From Paracoccaceae bacterium (lineage in GTDB: Bacteria; Pseudomonadota; Alphaproteobacteria; Rhodobacterales; Rhodobacteraceae), in assembly GCA_030750975.1 (NCBI GenBank), contig JASMHC010000014.1:372001-436000 (forward strand): DNA of 64,000 nucleotides. Reading direction: 5' to 3'. How positions within the stretch are numbered: position 1 is the stretch's first letter; each line of letters starts with the position of its first letter. The notes beneath the pieces are model-generated. The model did no database searches. It was not told the DNA's origin and saw only the letters and a list, made by a program, of their open reading frames with translations. Below, one piece after another: positions 18,416-27,733 of this stretch. The translations under genes and the position numbers were made by a program.

Positions 18416-19840
18416 TCAACGCATCAGGGCTGGACGTGCGTTTGGCCAGTCCGTCGCGCGATGCCAGGCCTCGCCGATTTCCAATACTTTTCGGTCCTGT
18501 CCAAAACCACAGGCGATCTGCATACCCATGGGCAATCCATTTGCACCAAACCCGATGGGCACACTTAAACTGGGGCACCCGATCAAGCTTACGGGGATCA
18601 CAACCTCCATCCAGCGATGATAGGTGTCCAACAAGCGGCCAGCGATTTCCGTGGGAAACGGGATTTCCTGCGCGAAGGGCCAGACCTGCGCACTTGGCAT
18701 GACAAGCGCGTCATATTCTTCGAAAAGCGCAGCTGCCTTGCGGAACCAGTCTGACCGGATTTCCGAGGCTTTCTGAACATCCGCAGCTGACAAGGCGCGT
18801 CCGCGCATAATTTCCCAAACAGCCGAATCTTTGAAATATGGCCGATTGCCCGGCATATCGAATACCGCGCCGTAATCCGCTGCAATCGCGAAGGATCGCA
18901 GATCGGTCCAACTGTCCCACAGCGCCTCTGGCGCAAAGGGCGGTGCGATCAGTTCGACCTCTGCCCCCAGATCAGAGAGGGTTTTCAGCGCCAATTCGCA
19001 TTGGTCCAGTATCCCGGCCTCAAATGGCAGCGCACCGCCCCAATCGCCTAACCAGCCGATCTTCAGCCCCTGCATGCGCGCAGGCGACAGCCCTGCAACA
19101 TCAGGTTTTGGCCGCAAATGAGGAAAGCGCGGGTCAGGACCGGACTGAACATCCAGCAACAGGGCAATGTCTTGAACATTCCGCGCCATCGGTCCCAGCG
19201 TGGACAATTTATGCAAAAATACGTCACCGGTCGGTTCAGATGGTACGGTGCCAACCGTTGGGCGAAAACCGTAGACATTGTTCCAGGCCGCCGGATTGCG
19301 CAGGCTGCCCATCATGTCAGACCCGTCCGCGATCACCTGCATTCCGGTGGCAAGAGCCACCCCCGCCCCGCCAGACGATCCACCTGCCGAAACTTTTGCA
19401 TCATAAGGATTTAAGGTCGTTCCATATACATCATTGAAGGAATGCGACCCCAGCCCAAGTTCGGGTACATTGGTCTTGCCCATGAAAATCACACCGGCCT
19501 TGCGCATGCGACTGACCATCAGCCCGTCTGCTGTCACGGGCACTGCTGGATAGGCCCTTGATCCCCAGCGTGTCGGCAGCCCCCGAACATCGGTCAGGTC
19601 CTTCACCGCCATTGGCAATCCGTGCAAGGCACCGCGTTCTTCTGCGGGCACGGCATCTGCCTTTTCAGCCTCTTGCAGCAAATCATCCGGATCACGCTGC
19701 GCGACGATCGCGTTGACTTGGCAGTTGACCAATTCCACCCGCGCCAATGTCGCTTGCATCAACTCGACGGCAGACAGTGCGCCGTTTGCCATGTCTGCAA
19801 CAAGTTTTTGGGCGGGTTGAAACAATACGTCATTCATCAT
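18416..19840 (-). CDS. Amidase signature family protein
   Basis: This 474-residue amidase has the Ser-cisSer-Lys triad region: the Lys in LPMAVKDLTDV, the glycine/serine-rich GGSSGGAGVALATG and the nucleophile region ADGSDMMGSLRNPAAWNN. It hydrolyses amide bonds, but the substrate cannot be deduced; it has none of the GatB/C partners of a Glu-tRNA amidotransferase nearby. It starts 18 bp after the prfB stop and is likely in the same transcript. Confidence 0.9.
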   Translation of the reverse strand: MMNDVLFQPAQKLVADMANGALSAVELMQATLARVELVNCQVNAIVAQRDPDDLLQEAEKADAVPAEERGALHGLPMAVKDLTDVRGLPTRWGSRAYPAVPVTADGLMVSRMRKAGVIFMGKTNVPELGLGSHSFNDVYGTTLNPYDAKVSAGGSSGGAGVALATGMQVIADGSDMMGSLRNPAAWNNVYGFRPTVGTVPSEPTGDVFLHKLSTLGPMARNVQDIALLLDVQSGPDPRFPHLRPKPDVAGLSPARMQGLKIGWLGDWGGALPFEAGILDQCELALKTLSDLGAEVELIAPPFAPEALWDSWTDLRSFAIAADYGAVFDMPGNRPYFKDSAVWEIMRGRALSAADVQKASEIRSDWFRKAAALFEEYDALVMPSAQVWPFAQEIPFPTEIAGRLLDTYHRWMEVVIPVSLIGCPSLSVPIGFGANGLPMGMQIACGFGQDRKVLEIGEAWHRATDWPNARPALMR

Positions 19841-19858
19841 CCGGCCCGCCCGATCAAA

Positions 19859-20986
19859 TCAATCGCCAGACTGCGCTTCGGCGCGCGATTTTCCGGCGAC
19901 ATCCAACGCCAACGTCGCCGCCATGAACCCGTCAAGATCACCGTCCAGAACACCCTTGGTGTCTGATGTTTCGTGATTTGTGCGCAAGTCTTTCACCATC
20001 TGATAGGGCTGAAGAACGTATGACCGGATCTGATTGCCCCAGCCCGCATCCCCCTTGCTTTCATGCGCCTCGTTGATCGCCGCGTTCCTGCGGTCCAACT
20101 CCATCTGGTAAAGTCGGGATTTCAGCGCTTTCATCGCGATATCGCGGTTCTGGTGCTGAGACTTTTCCGAGCTGGTGGTCACGATACCGGTCGGGATATG
20201 GGTGATCCGAACGGCCGAATCCGTTGTGTTCACGTGCTGGCCGCCGGCACCGGATGAACGATAGGTATCAATGCGGATATCGGCCGGATTGACCTCGATC
20301 TCGATATTGTCGTCCACCACCGGATAGACCCAGACCGACGAAAATGACGTATGCCGCTTGGCCGCCGAATCGTAGGGCGAAATCCGCACCAGGCGGTGCA
20401 CGCCGCTTTCCGATTTCAGCCAGCCATAGGCATTGTGACCACTGATCTTATAGGCCGCTGACTTGATGCCCGCCTCTTCGCCCGCAGTCTCGGACTGAAG
20501 CTCGACCTTATAGCCTTTCTTCTCGGCCCAGCGGATATACATCCGCGCCAGCATACTGGCCCAGTCGCAGCTTTCCGTGCCACCCGCGCCCGAGTTGATT
20601 TCAAGGAACGTATCGTTGCTGTCCGCTTCGCCATCAAGCAGGGCCTCAAGCTCTTTCTCGGCTGCCTTGTCAACCAGTGAAATGATTGCGTTTTCCGCGT
20701 CCGTGACGACTTCTTCGTCCTCTTCCATCTCGCCAAGCTCGATCATCTCGATATGATCCGACAATTCTTGCGCAATGGCGTCATGGGTGGCTTTGGCATC
20801 GACCAGGGTCTGCCGCTCGCGCATCAGCTTTTGCGCCTTGGCGGGATCGTCCCAAAGGGTCGGATCTTCGACGCGGGCATTGAATTCTTCAAGCCGGTGC
20901 TCAACGGTTTCCCAATCCATCCGCTGCTTGAGCAACTCAAGGGATTTCTCGATCTGAGTAACGGCGTTCTGAGCCTCTGCGCGCAT
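19859..20986 (-). CDS. prfB: Peptide chain release factor 2
   Basis: RF2 reads UAA/UGA stop codons. The 375-residue frame is continuous from MRAEAQNAV, so there is no programmed +1 frameshift of the kind that autoregulates E. coli prfB. The GGQ motif (SSGAGGQHVNTTDSAV) is intact. The stop-recognition tripeptide reads SPY (LVRISPYDSAAKRHTSF), whereas the E. coli form is SPF. AGGA lies 7 nt before the ATG. It is followed closely by the amidase gene and preceded by PBP1A across a repeat-bearing gap. Confidence 0.97.
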   Translation of the reverse strand: MRAEAQNAVTQIEKSLELLKQRMDWETVEHRLEEFNARVEDPTLWDDPAKAQKLMRERQTLVDAKATHDAIAQELSDHIEMIELGEMEEDEEVVTDAENAIISLVDKAAEKELEALLDGEADSNDTFLEINSGAGGTESCDWASMLARMYIRWAEKKGYKVELQSETAGEEAGIKSAAYKISGHNAYGWLKSESGVHRLVRISPYDSAAKRHTSFSSVWVYPVVDDNIEIEVNPADIRIDTYRSSGAGGQHVNTTDSAVRITHIPTGIVTTSSEKSQHQNRDIAMKALKSRLYQMELDRRNAAINEAHESKGDAGWGNQIRSYVLQPYQMVKDLRTNHETSDTKGVLDGDLDGFMAATLALDVAGKSRAEAQSGD

Positions 20987-21057
20987 CGTGGCGTCCTGTT
21001 CGTTAAACTGTTTTTGGTGATAGACCAGCGGTCTTCTGGGGGCAAGCGATCACCCTG

Positions 21058-21178
21058 AAGCGTTTCGCGATTTGCCAGAGATACACGTTGATTTTGAAAC
21101 GCGCACAATTCCAAAAGGTTTCGCGCGTTTCGCCATAGTGTCTGCGCCTTATCAAATGGCGAAACGACTTAGTAAAGC
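21058..21178 (-). repeat. Dispersed intergenic palindromic element, copy 1
   Basis: This element of about 120 bp lies between mrcA and prfB and overlaps the last codons of mrcA. It carries a central perfect 9-bp hairpin, GAAACGCGC (21096-21104) / GCGCGTTTC (21123-21131), around an 18-nt loop. Outer arms (from 21058 and up to 21170) share CGTTTCGC / GCGAAACG. A related copy lies at 57584-57708 with a compensated hairpin. It is either a structured RNA element or a small non-autonomous repeat. Confidence 0.65.
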
Positions 21179-23763
21179 CCGCCCGAGCTGAGCGTGCCGA
21201 AATCGGCCTTGTCGTCATCAGGGACAACCGTGGTTTCGCCCGTGGCCCCATTCAGCGCCGCCGCAGCAGCCGCGGCTTCGGCGGCTTCAGCGGCCTCTTC
21301 CGCAAGGACGGCTTCGGATTTCAGGTTGCTGCCCATCGCAAAACTGTCGGTCATGCTGACACCAAACACAGGCTCGTCACCGATACGGAAATACTCGGCC
21401 ACAACATTGTCACCCTCTGCATCTTCCGGCAGTCGGGCACCGGTAAATCGGTCCATGTTTATGAACTGCCCACCATTTGGCACGACGAACTGACCACCGC
21501 CGTATTTTTCGACGGCTTTTTCCATAAAGCGCTGAAATACCGGACCGCATGTAGAGCCACCGAACCAGCCCCGGCCCAAAGGTGTCGGCACGTCGTAACC
21601 GATATAGCAGCCTGCCACGATGTTGCTGGTAAATCCGATGAACCAGACATCGCGGGCTTCGTTGGTTGTGCCGGTTTTGCCTGCGGTCGGAACCGGCAAG
21701 TCAATATATCTGGCACCTGTTCCCCGCTCGACCGCGCCTTGCAGCATGGACACCAGCTGATAGGCGGTAATCTCGTCCATCACACGTTCACGATAGCTGA
21801 CAATCTCGGGTCGGGTCCCGGCCTCGAGGTCTTCAATCGTGCAATCCACACAATCGCGACGGTCATGAAGATAGACTGTCTGACCATAGCGATCCTGCAC
21901 GCGGTCCACCAATGTCGGCTCAACCCGTTCGCCGCCATTGGCGAACATCGCGTAAGCTGCAACCATTCGGAACAGGGTGGTTTCCTCGGCTCCCAAGGAA
22001 TTGGCCAGGAATGGATTCATCTCGTCATATACGCCAAACCGTTCGGCGTAATCGGCAATCAGCTCCATCCCGGCATCCCTGGCCAGACGGATCGTCATGA
22101 GGTTTTTCGATTGCTCGATCCCTGTGCGAACCGGAGACGGTCCGTAAAACTTGTCAGACGAGTTTTTCGGCCGCCAAAACCCTTCCGGCGTTTCGATCTC
22201 GATCGGCGCATCTACAACGATGGTCGCGGGTGAATAGCCGCTATCCAGCGCCGCTGCATATACAAACGGCTTGAACGATGAACCAGGCTGGCGCTTGGCT
22301 TGCGTGGTGCGGTTGAAGACAGAGTTTTCATAGTTGAACCCGCCCTGCATCGCCAGAACGCGGCCGTTATTGACGTCCATCGCCATAAAGCCACCCTGAA
22401 TCTCGGGCACCTGCCGCAATGTCCAACCGTCGCTTTCGCCGTTCTCGTCCAGTTTTTCACGGACGTAAACGACCTCGCCCAATTTTAGCAGATCCTTTGC
22501 GACCTTTGCTTTGGGTCCAAGCCTGTCGCCGTCGTCGGTCTCGATCAGTTCAGCCGAAGCCCAGGTAACGTCTTCTGCCAGAATCCAATGCCCGTCTTCA
22601 TCATCCGGCACATCTTCGATTTTGATCCGGGCCGCGAAATTGCCAAGCATGCTGACCACCGCCACACGCCATTTTCCATTCAGATCAATATCGCGGGGTA
22701 ATTCGAGTTCAGACACGACCTCTTGCCAAACGCCGTCGGCCAATTGGTCTTCGGACAAAACAATACCGGTTCCGCGCCAATGGCCCTGAGCGCGGTCATA
22801 ATCCTCAAGCGCTTTGCGCAACGAATTGGTCGCAGCTTGCTGCATTTCCGGATCAATTGTTGCGCGGACCGTCAGACCGCCCGAGAAAAACTCGCCCTCG
22901 CCGAAATCACGGCTCAGCTGGCGGCGGATTTCATCGGTGAAATAATCGCGCGGCGGCAGCTCGACACGGAAACTTTCATAGTCGCCGTTCTGAACGGATT
23001 TCAGCGGCAGCTGAACCTCGGCCTCATAGACGTCTTCCGTGATATAGCCATTCTCTTTCATCTCTTTCAGAACGAAATTCCGACGCTGAAGCAGACGATC
23101 CTTCCGGCGCACCGGATGGAAGGCGCCGGGGGCTTTTGGCATCGACGCCAAGAATGCGGCTTCGTGCGGGGCCAGTGCCGACAGGGGTTTGTTGAAATAG
23201 GTCTGCGATGCGGCTGCAACACCGTATGAATTCTGCCCGAGGAAAATCTCGTTCATATAAAGTTCAAGAATTTCGTCCTTCGTCAGCGTTTCTTCGATCC
23301 GCGTGGCAAGGATGATTTCCTTGATCTTTCGTTCGATTCGCCTGTCGCCGGACAGTAGAAAGTATTTCATGACCTGTTGCGTGATGGTCGACGCCCCGCG
23401 CAGGGTCTGCCCCCCTGACAGCACACCTTCCACAGCCGCCGCCGCGATACCGCGCAGGTCGTACCCGGCGTGAAGGTAAAAATTCTTGTCCTCAGCCGAG
23501 ATGAATGCGTTTTTTACAACGTCCGGGACTTCCTCGATAGGAACGAAAAGCCTGCGTTCCTTGGCAAATTCGTCAATAATCCTGCCTTCGCCGGAATAAA
23601 TTCTGCTGATCGTCGGAGGCGTGTATTTGGCAAGCGCCGCATGGCTGGGCAGATCCCGGCCATAGACCCAGAAGATCGCGCCAAGAGACAGCACAACCAT
23701 AAAAGTCGACAGAACGAAAAAACTGAATATCGCCCCGAAAAATGAAAAAACTGCCCGTAGCAA
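21169..23763 (-). CDS. mrcA: Penicillin-binding protein 1A family
   Basis: This is a bifunctional peptidoglycan synthase of 864 residues. It has an N-terminal anchor (~10-35), a GT51 glycosyltransferase domain (AEDKNFYLHAGYD, GASTITQQVMKYF), an OB-like insert and a transpeptidase domain with SxxK (PGSSFKPFVYAA), SxN (EQSKNLMT) and KTG (AGKTGTTNEARDVWF). The tail has an Ala/Glu-rich run. The start is TTG at 23763: the first residues MLRAVFSFFGAIFSF match the family N-terminus and AAGGG lies upstream; no ATG fits. It follows amiC, forming a cell-wall gene group. Confidence 0.95.
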   Translation of the reverse strand: MLRAVFSFFGAIFSFFVLSTFMVVLSLGAIFWVYGRDLPSHAALAKYTPPTISRIYSGEGRIIDEFAKERRLFVPIEEVPDVVKNAFISAEDKNFYLHAGYDLRGIAAAAVEGVLSGGQTLRGASTITQQVMKYFLLSGDRRIERKIKEIILATRIEETLTKDEILELYMNEIFLGQNSYGVAAASQTYFNKPLSALAPHEAAFLASMPKAPGAFHPVRRKDRLLQRRNFVLKEMKENGYITEDVYEAEVQLPLKSVQNGDYESFRVELPPRDYFTDEIRRQLSRDFGEGEFFSGGLTVRATIDPEMQQAATNSLRKALEDYDRAQGHWRGTGIVLSEDQLADGVWQEVVSELELPRDIDLNGKWRVAVVSMLGNFAARIKIEDVPDDEDGHWILAEDVTWASAELIETDDGDRLGPKAKVAKDLLKLGEVVYVREKLDENGESDGWTLRQVPEIQGGFMAMDVNNGRVLAMQGGFNYENSVFNRTTQAKRQPGSSFKPFVYAAALDSGYSPATIVVDAPIEIETPEGFWRPKNSSDKFYGPSPVRTGIEQSKNLMTIRLARDAGMELIADYAERFGVYDEMNPFLANSLGAEETTLFRMVAAYAMFANGGERVEPTLVDRVQDRYGQTVYLHDRRDCVDCTIEDLEAGTRPEIVSYRERVMDEITAYQLVSMLQGAVERGTGARYIDLPVPTAGKTGTTNEARDVWFIGFTSNIVAGCYIGYDVPTPLGRGWFGGSTCGPVFQRFMEKAVEKYGGGQFVVPNGGQFINMDRFTGARLPEDAEGDNVVAEYFRIGDEPVFGVSMTDSFAMGSNLKSEAVLAEEAAEAAEAAAAAAALNGATGETTVVPDDDKADFGTLSSGGLY

Positions 23764-23854
23764 ACCCGGCGCCCTTTTGAACTTCGTGAGCCTCTATAAA
23801 CAGCGCAGTCGGCAGGGTCAAAACAGAACGGCGTGTCTGCACGAACTTGCTGGA

Positions 23855-25075
23855 TTATTGCCGAACAAGTTCGCCTTCCGCGGCATCCGTGACAATCCAT
23901 GACAGAACCGCCCCGGCAATCGCGTCAGCCATGCGCGCCCGCATTTCAGGGTCAGAAACGCGCGTTCGATCCCGAACACTGGACAAGTAGCCGACTTCGA
24001 CCAGAACAGACGGGATATCGGGGGCTTTCAGAACCGAAAAACCGGCCGCGCGGCGCGGCACCTTGTGCAGATCAATACCTTCCTGATCGAGCGCCAGAAC
24101 GATGGCGTTTGCAATCGCGTCTGATCTGGGCTGGTTTTCAAGCCACGCCAGATCCATCAATATTCCTGCAATCGTGTCGTCCTGCCCCCGCAAGTCCACA
24201 CCGGCCAGCAAGTCCGAGCGATCATGACGTTCGGCCAAAGCCGCGCTTGCCTCGTCAGAAGCGGAATCGGAGAACGTATAGACCGTCGCGCCCGAGGCCT
24301 GCCCTTCGCTTAAAGCATCCGCATGCAGGGAAATAAACAAATTCGCTTCGGCGTGACGTGCTATGGCAACACGGGTTTCCAAGGGAACAAAACTGTCGTC
24401 TCCGCGTGTCAGAATGACATTGACCTGACCGGTTCGCAAAAGCGCGTCTTTCAGCTCTCTCGCCATAGACAGCATCAGATCCTTTTCCGAGGCATCGCTA
24501 TGGATCGCACCCGGATCAATGCCACCATGCCCGGGGTCCAGCACAACCGTCAGCCGCTCGGAACCGCTTTGGCGCATCCGTGTTTTTGCCACTTCTGCGG
24601 CTGGCACGGCCCACCAACCGGGCGTATCGGGGGTTCCACTGGTCTTTGAAAACTCGTCCTCGGAGACCAGCGTCAACGCAATATCCAGCATCGCGCGGCC
24701 CGTGGTCTGGTCCACGCGCATTTCCGCTGTGTCCAAACCCAAAGGCGCTTTCAAATCCACCACCATACGCGACCAGCCGGGCTGAAATTGGCCAAAGCGA
24801 ATGGCCTCGATCCGGTCGTTTGGGTCAACCGGCAGTCCAGAGCTTGTGCCCCAATCCACCTCGCGAAAATCAGCGATCAGACGGCGGGGTTTATCCAGCG
24901 TGAAGACACGCCACGGCACAGCCTGAGACAGGCTAAGCTCGATCCGGCTGCCCCGCCAGCGGTCAGAGAATTGACTGGCCTCGGGATCAAACCGCGCCAG
25001 CGCCGTCAGGTCCTGCGCCGAAACTGGTGCTGCCAGCATAAGCAGACCGGTCAGGAATAGGATCACAGGTTTCAC
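23855..25075 (-). CDS. amiC: N-acetylmuramoyl-L-alanine amidase, AmiC type
   Basis: This is a periplasmic zinc amidase of 406 residues that splits septal peptidoglycan. It has a signal peptide (MKPVILFLTGLLMLAAPVSAQ), an AMIN domain (~25-135) and an Amidase_3 domain with VLDPGHGGIDPGA, the second ligand region around LFISLHADA and the C-terminal Glu (SVLVEVGYLS). It overlaps the upstream aminotransferase by 4 nt and precedes mrcA. Confidence 0.95.
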   Translation of the reverse strand: MKPVILFLTGLLMLAAPVSAQDLTALARFDPEASQFSDRWRGSRIELSLSQAVPWRVFTLDKPRRLIADFREVDWGTSSGLPVDPNDRIEAIRFGQFQPGWSRMVVDLKAPLGLDTAEMRVDQTTGRAMLDIALTLVSEDEFSKTSGTPDTPGWWAVPAAEVAKTRMRQSGSERLTVVLDPGHGGIDPGAIHSDASEKDLMLSMARELKDALLRTGQVNVILTRGDDSFVPLETRVAIARHAEANLFISLHADALSEGQASGATVYTFSDSASDEASAALAERHDRSDLLAGVDLRGQDDTIAGILMDLAWLENQPRSDAIANAIVLALDQEGIDLHKVPRRAAGFSVLKAPDIPSVLVEVGYLSSVRDRTRVSDPEMRARMADAIAGAVLSWIVTDAAEGELVRQ

Positions 25076-26229
25076 GCGCCCTGCCCGAATTTCTTGTCCA
25101 TAAAGCGTTTCAACCGCCCCAGCCCCTCGCGGATATTGTTCGTGTCGCTTGCATATGAAAACCGCAACGTCCCCTTGCCGCGCTGTTTATCAAAATCCAG
25201 TCCCGGTGTAACCGCAACCCCGGCTTGGTCCAGAATTTCCCTGGCAAATCCCAATGAGTCATCGGTCAGATGGCTGATATCCGCATAGATATAAAACGCC
25301 CCGTCCGGCGGCGCGATGCGATCAAAACCGGCCTTTGGCAAGCCTTCGATCATCAGTTTTCTATTCTCGCTGTAAACCGCCAAATTGTCTTGTAATTCCC
25401 TGTCACAATCCAAAGCCGCCAAAGCAGCGATCTGGCTTGCATGGGGCGGGCAGATAAACATGTTCTGCGCCAACCGCTCAATCCGGCGCACATGGTCTTG
25501 GGGCACGACCATCCAACCCACCCGCCAGCCAGTCATGCTGAAATACTTTGAAAACGAATTGATCACATAAACATCGTCGCTGATTTCCAAGGCGGTGACG
25601 GCTTTGGCCTCGTATTCAATCCCGTGATAGATTTCATCCGAAATGAAGGCTGTATCTGTCTTCTGGCAGGCCTCGATCAGGGCCGTCAGTTCATCGCGCC
25701 CCAGCATCGTTCCCGACGGGTTGGCGGGCGACGCCACCATCAGCCCATCCAAATCCAATCCGTTCAGATCAGCGGGCACAGGCTGGTAACGGGCGGCTTC
25801 ACTGGTTTGAATGCCAACCGTTTCCATGCCCAAGGCCGTCAGAATTTGACGATAGCTGGGATAACCCGGCTCGCCGATCCCGATGCGGGCACCGCTGTCG
25901 AACAAAGCGTTGAATGCCAGCAGAAACGCACCGGAAGACCCGCTTGTGACCACGATGCGGTCTGGCGCCACGTCAACGCCATACCACTCTTTATATAGCC
26001 GGGCGATACGTGCCCTCAGCTCCGGCAGGCCCAATGCGACCGTATAGCCCAAAGAGTCTGACATCATCCGATTGGCCAATGCTTCACGCGCGGCCACGGG
26101 TGCCGGGGTGCCCGGCTGCCCGATCTCCATGTGGATGATATGACGGCCCGAGGCCTCGGCGGCGCGAGCAGCTTCCAACACGTCCATGACGATGAAGGGA
26201 TCAACCTCGCTTCTTTTTGAGTTCCTCAT
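25072..26229 (-). CDS. PLP-dependent class I/II aminotransferase
   Basis: This 385-residue fold type I aminotransferase has the PLP lysine in NSFSKYFSMTGWRVGW, the phosphate-binding GSSGAF region and the NPSG substrate motif (SPANPSGTM). Substrate specificity cannot be assigned; it may be an aspartate or aromatic-type enzyme. The start ATG at 26229 is preceded by GGGGGCGGG. It heads the amiC-mrcA run with a 4-nt overlap to amiC. Confidence 0.9.
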   Translation of the reverse strand: MRNSKRSEVDPFIVMDVLEAARAAEASGRHIIHMEIGQPGTPAPVAAREALANRMMSDSLGYTVALGLPELRARIARLYKEWYGVDVAPDRIVVTSGSSGAFLLAFNALFDSGARIGIGEPGYPSYRQILTALGMETVGIQTSEAARYQPVPADLNGLDLDGLMVASPANPSGTMLGRDELTALIEACQKTDTAFISDEIYHGIEYEAKAVTALEISDDVYVINSFSKYFSMTGWRVGWMVVPQDHVRRIERLAQNMFICPPHASQIAALAALDCDRELQDNLAVYSENRKLMIEGLPKAGFDRIAPPDGAFYIYADISHLTDDSLGFAREILDQAGVAVTPGLDFDKQRGKGTLRFSYASDTNNIREGLGRLKRFMDKKFGQGA

Positions 26230-26540
26230 CCCGCCCCCATACGTATGTATTGATAGCTTTTTTCACCCCTGTGGCCGCAGGTCAACGCGAACCTGAATGA
26301 TAATCAATAACTGGCGGAAAACAGTCTTGAATTCAGAGGCTTGCGCCAGTGGCCACGCAATGGAAACGCTTTTGGTGCTTTATCGCGCTACAACGCATCC
26401 ACGATGTTGCCCACGATTGTCGCATCACTTATGGCGGCATTGCGTTGGCCAAACTTGGATTGGGCGCAAACCCGGCGGTAGGGCCTTCCGCGATCATCTG
26501 TTTGCCCGCGAAAGGGCATGCTTCGGGACTTATCGGCGTG
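26230..26540. other. Intergenic region between ispG and aminotransferase
   Basis: This 311-bp stretch between two minus-strand genes should hold the aminotransferase promoter. I see no supported gene or strong terminator. A short perfect palindrome, CATACGTATG, lies just upstream of the aminotransferase start. Confidence 0.4.
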
Positions 26541-27656
26541 TCACTCGGCTTGCGAAACGTCCAGTTCTTCTGCTTTTTTCTCGACCTGTTCGACGATGTG
26601 ATCGACCATTTTATCGTTCGACATTTTGTGGCTTTGCTTGCCTGCCAGATAAACCATCCCCGACCCCGCGCCGCCGCCAGTCCAGCCGACATCCGTCATC
26701 AATGCCTCACCTGGACCATTCACAACGCAACCGATGATTGACAGGCTCATCGGGGTCTTGATGTGCTCGAGTCGTTTTTCCAGGGTCTCTACGGTTCTTA
26801 TCACGTCAAATCCCTGACGTGCGCAGCTTGGACAGGCGATTATGTTTACACCCCGGTGGCGCAGCCCAAGCGATTTAAGAATTTCGTAGCCAACCTTCAC
26901 TTCCTCGACCGGATCGGCGGACAGAGACACGCGAATTGTATCGCCAATTCCCATCCAAAGCAGATTGCCAAGACCAATCGCCGATTTGATCGTGCCCGAC
27001 ATCAGCCCACCTGCCTCGGTGATCCCAAGATGCAATGGCGCATCGGTCGCATCTGCCAATGCCTGATAAGCCGCGGCAGACAGGAAAACATCAGACGCTT
27101 TCACGCTGATTTTATAGTCCCGAAAATCATTCTCTTCGAGGATACGGATATGCTCAAGCCCGCTTTCAACCATCGCTTCGGGACAGGGTTCGCCATATTT
27201 CTCAAGCAGGTGGCGTTCAAGCGACCCTGCATTCACACCAATGCGGATCGAGCAGCCATTGTCTTTGGCCGCCTTTATCACCTCTTTCACGCGCTTTTCG
27301 TCGCCGATATTTCCCGGATTGATCCGTAGACAGGCCGCACCTGCTTCGGCGGCTTCAATCCCTCGCTTATAGTGAAAGTGGATATCCGCGACGATAGGCA
27401 CCGGGCTTTCGGCCACGATCTCTTTCAACGCTTTTGAAGATTCTACATCCGGCACGGATACACGCACAATATCCGCCCCAGCTTCGGCCGCGGCCTGCAC
27501 CTGAGCCACGGTCGCCTTCACATCATGCGTCAACGTGTTGGTCATCGTCTGAACGCTGATCGGGCTATCTCCGCCGACCGGCACATTTCCCACGTGGATC
27601 AAACGCGATTTGCGTCGCTCAATACTGCGCCACGGGCGGATTGCATTCAAAGACAT
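26541..27656 (-). CDS. ispG: 4-hydroxy-3-methylbut-2-enyl diphosphate synthase IspG
   Basis: This is the MEP-pathway iron-sulfur enzyme that converts MEcPP to HMBPP. It has 371 residues from ATG 27656, where GAGG lies 7 nt upstream; the frame continues to a TTG at 27668. The three cluster cysteines are in [14 protein letters not shown] and [13 protein letters not shown]. The N-terminal TIM-barrel blocks ([34 protein letters not shown]) are intact. It sits just downstream of the RodZ-like gene. Confidence 0.97.
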   Translation of the reverse strand: MSLNAIRPWRSIERRKSRLIHVGNVPVGGDSPISVQTMTNTLTHDVKATVAQVQAAAEAGADIVRVSVPDVESSKALKEIVAESPVPIVADIHFHYKRGIEAAEAGAACLRINPGNIGDEKRVKEVIKAAKDNGCSIRIGVNAGSLERHLLEKYGEPCPEAMVESGLEHIRILEENDFRDYKISVKASDVFLSAAAYQALADATDAPLHLGITEAGGLMSGTIKSAIGLGNLLWMGIGDTIRVSLSADPVEEVKVGYEILKSLGLRHRGVNIIACPSCARQGFDVIRTVETLEKRLEHIKTPMSLSIIGCVVNGPGEALMTDVGWTGGGAGSGMVYLAGKQSHKMSNDKMVDHIVEQVEKKAEELDVSQAE

Positions 27657-27733
27657 CAGGACCCTCAAAGCGTTCGAAAATGCTTAGGGCGTACATAGTC
27701 GCTGGGGGGATAAGCGGCAATTGCCAAAGGCGA

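Noticed and set aside
21027-23763. Possible IS-element scar around the repeat at 21058-21178
   Set aside because: No transposase, target-site duplication or terminal repeats of a known IS family are visible; the element is kept as an unclassified repeat.
26297-26741. Open frames crossing the ispG 3' end and the following spacer
   Set aside because: They overlap ispG in antisense, show no family features and lack ribosome sites.
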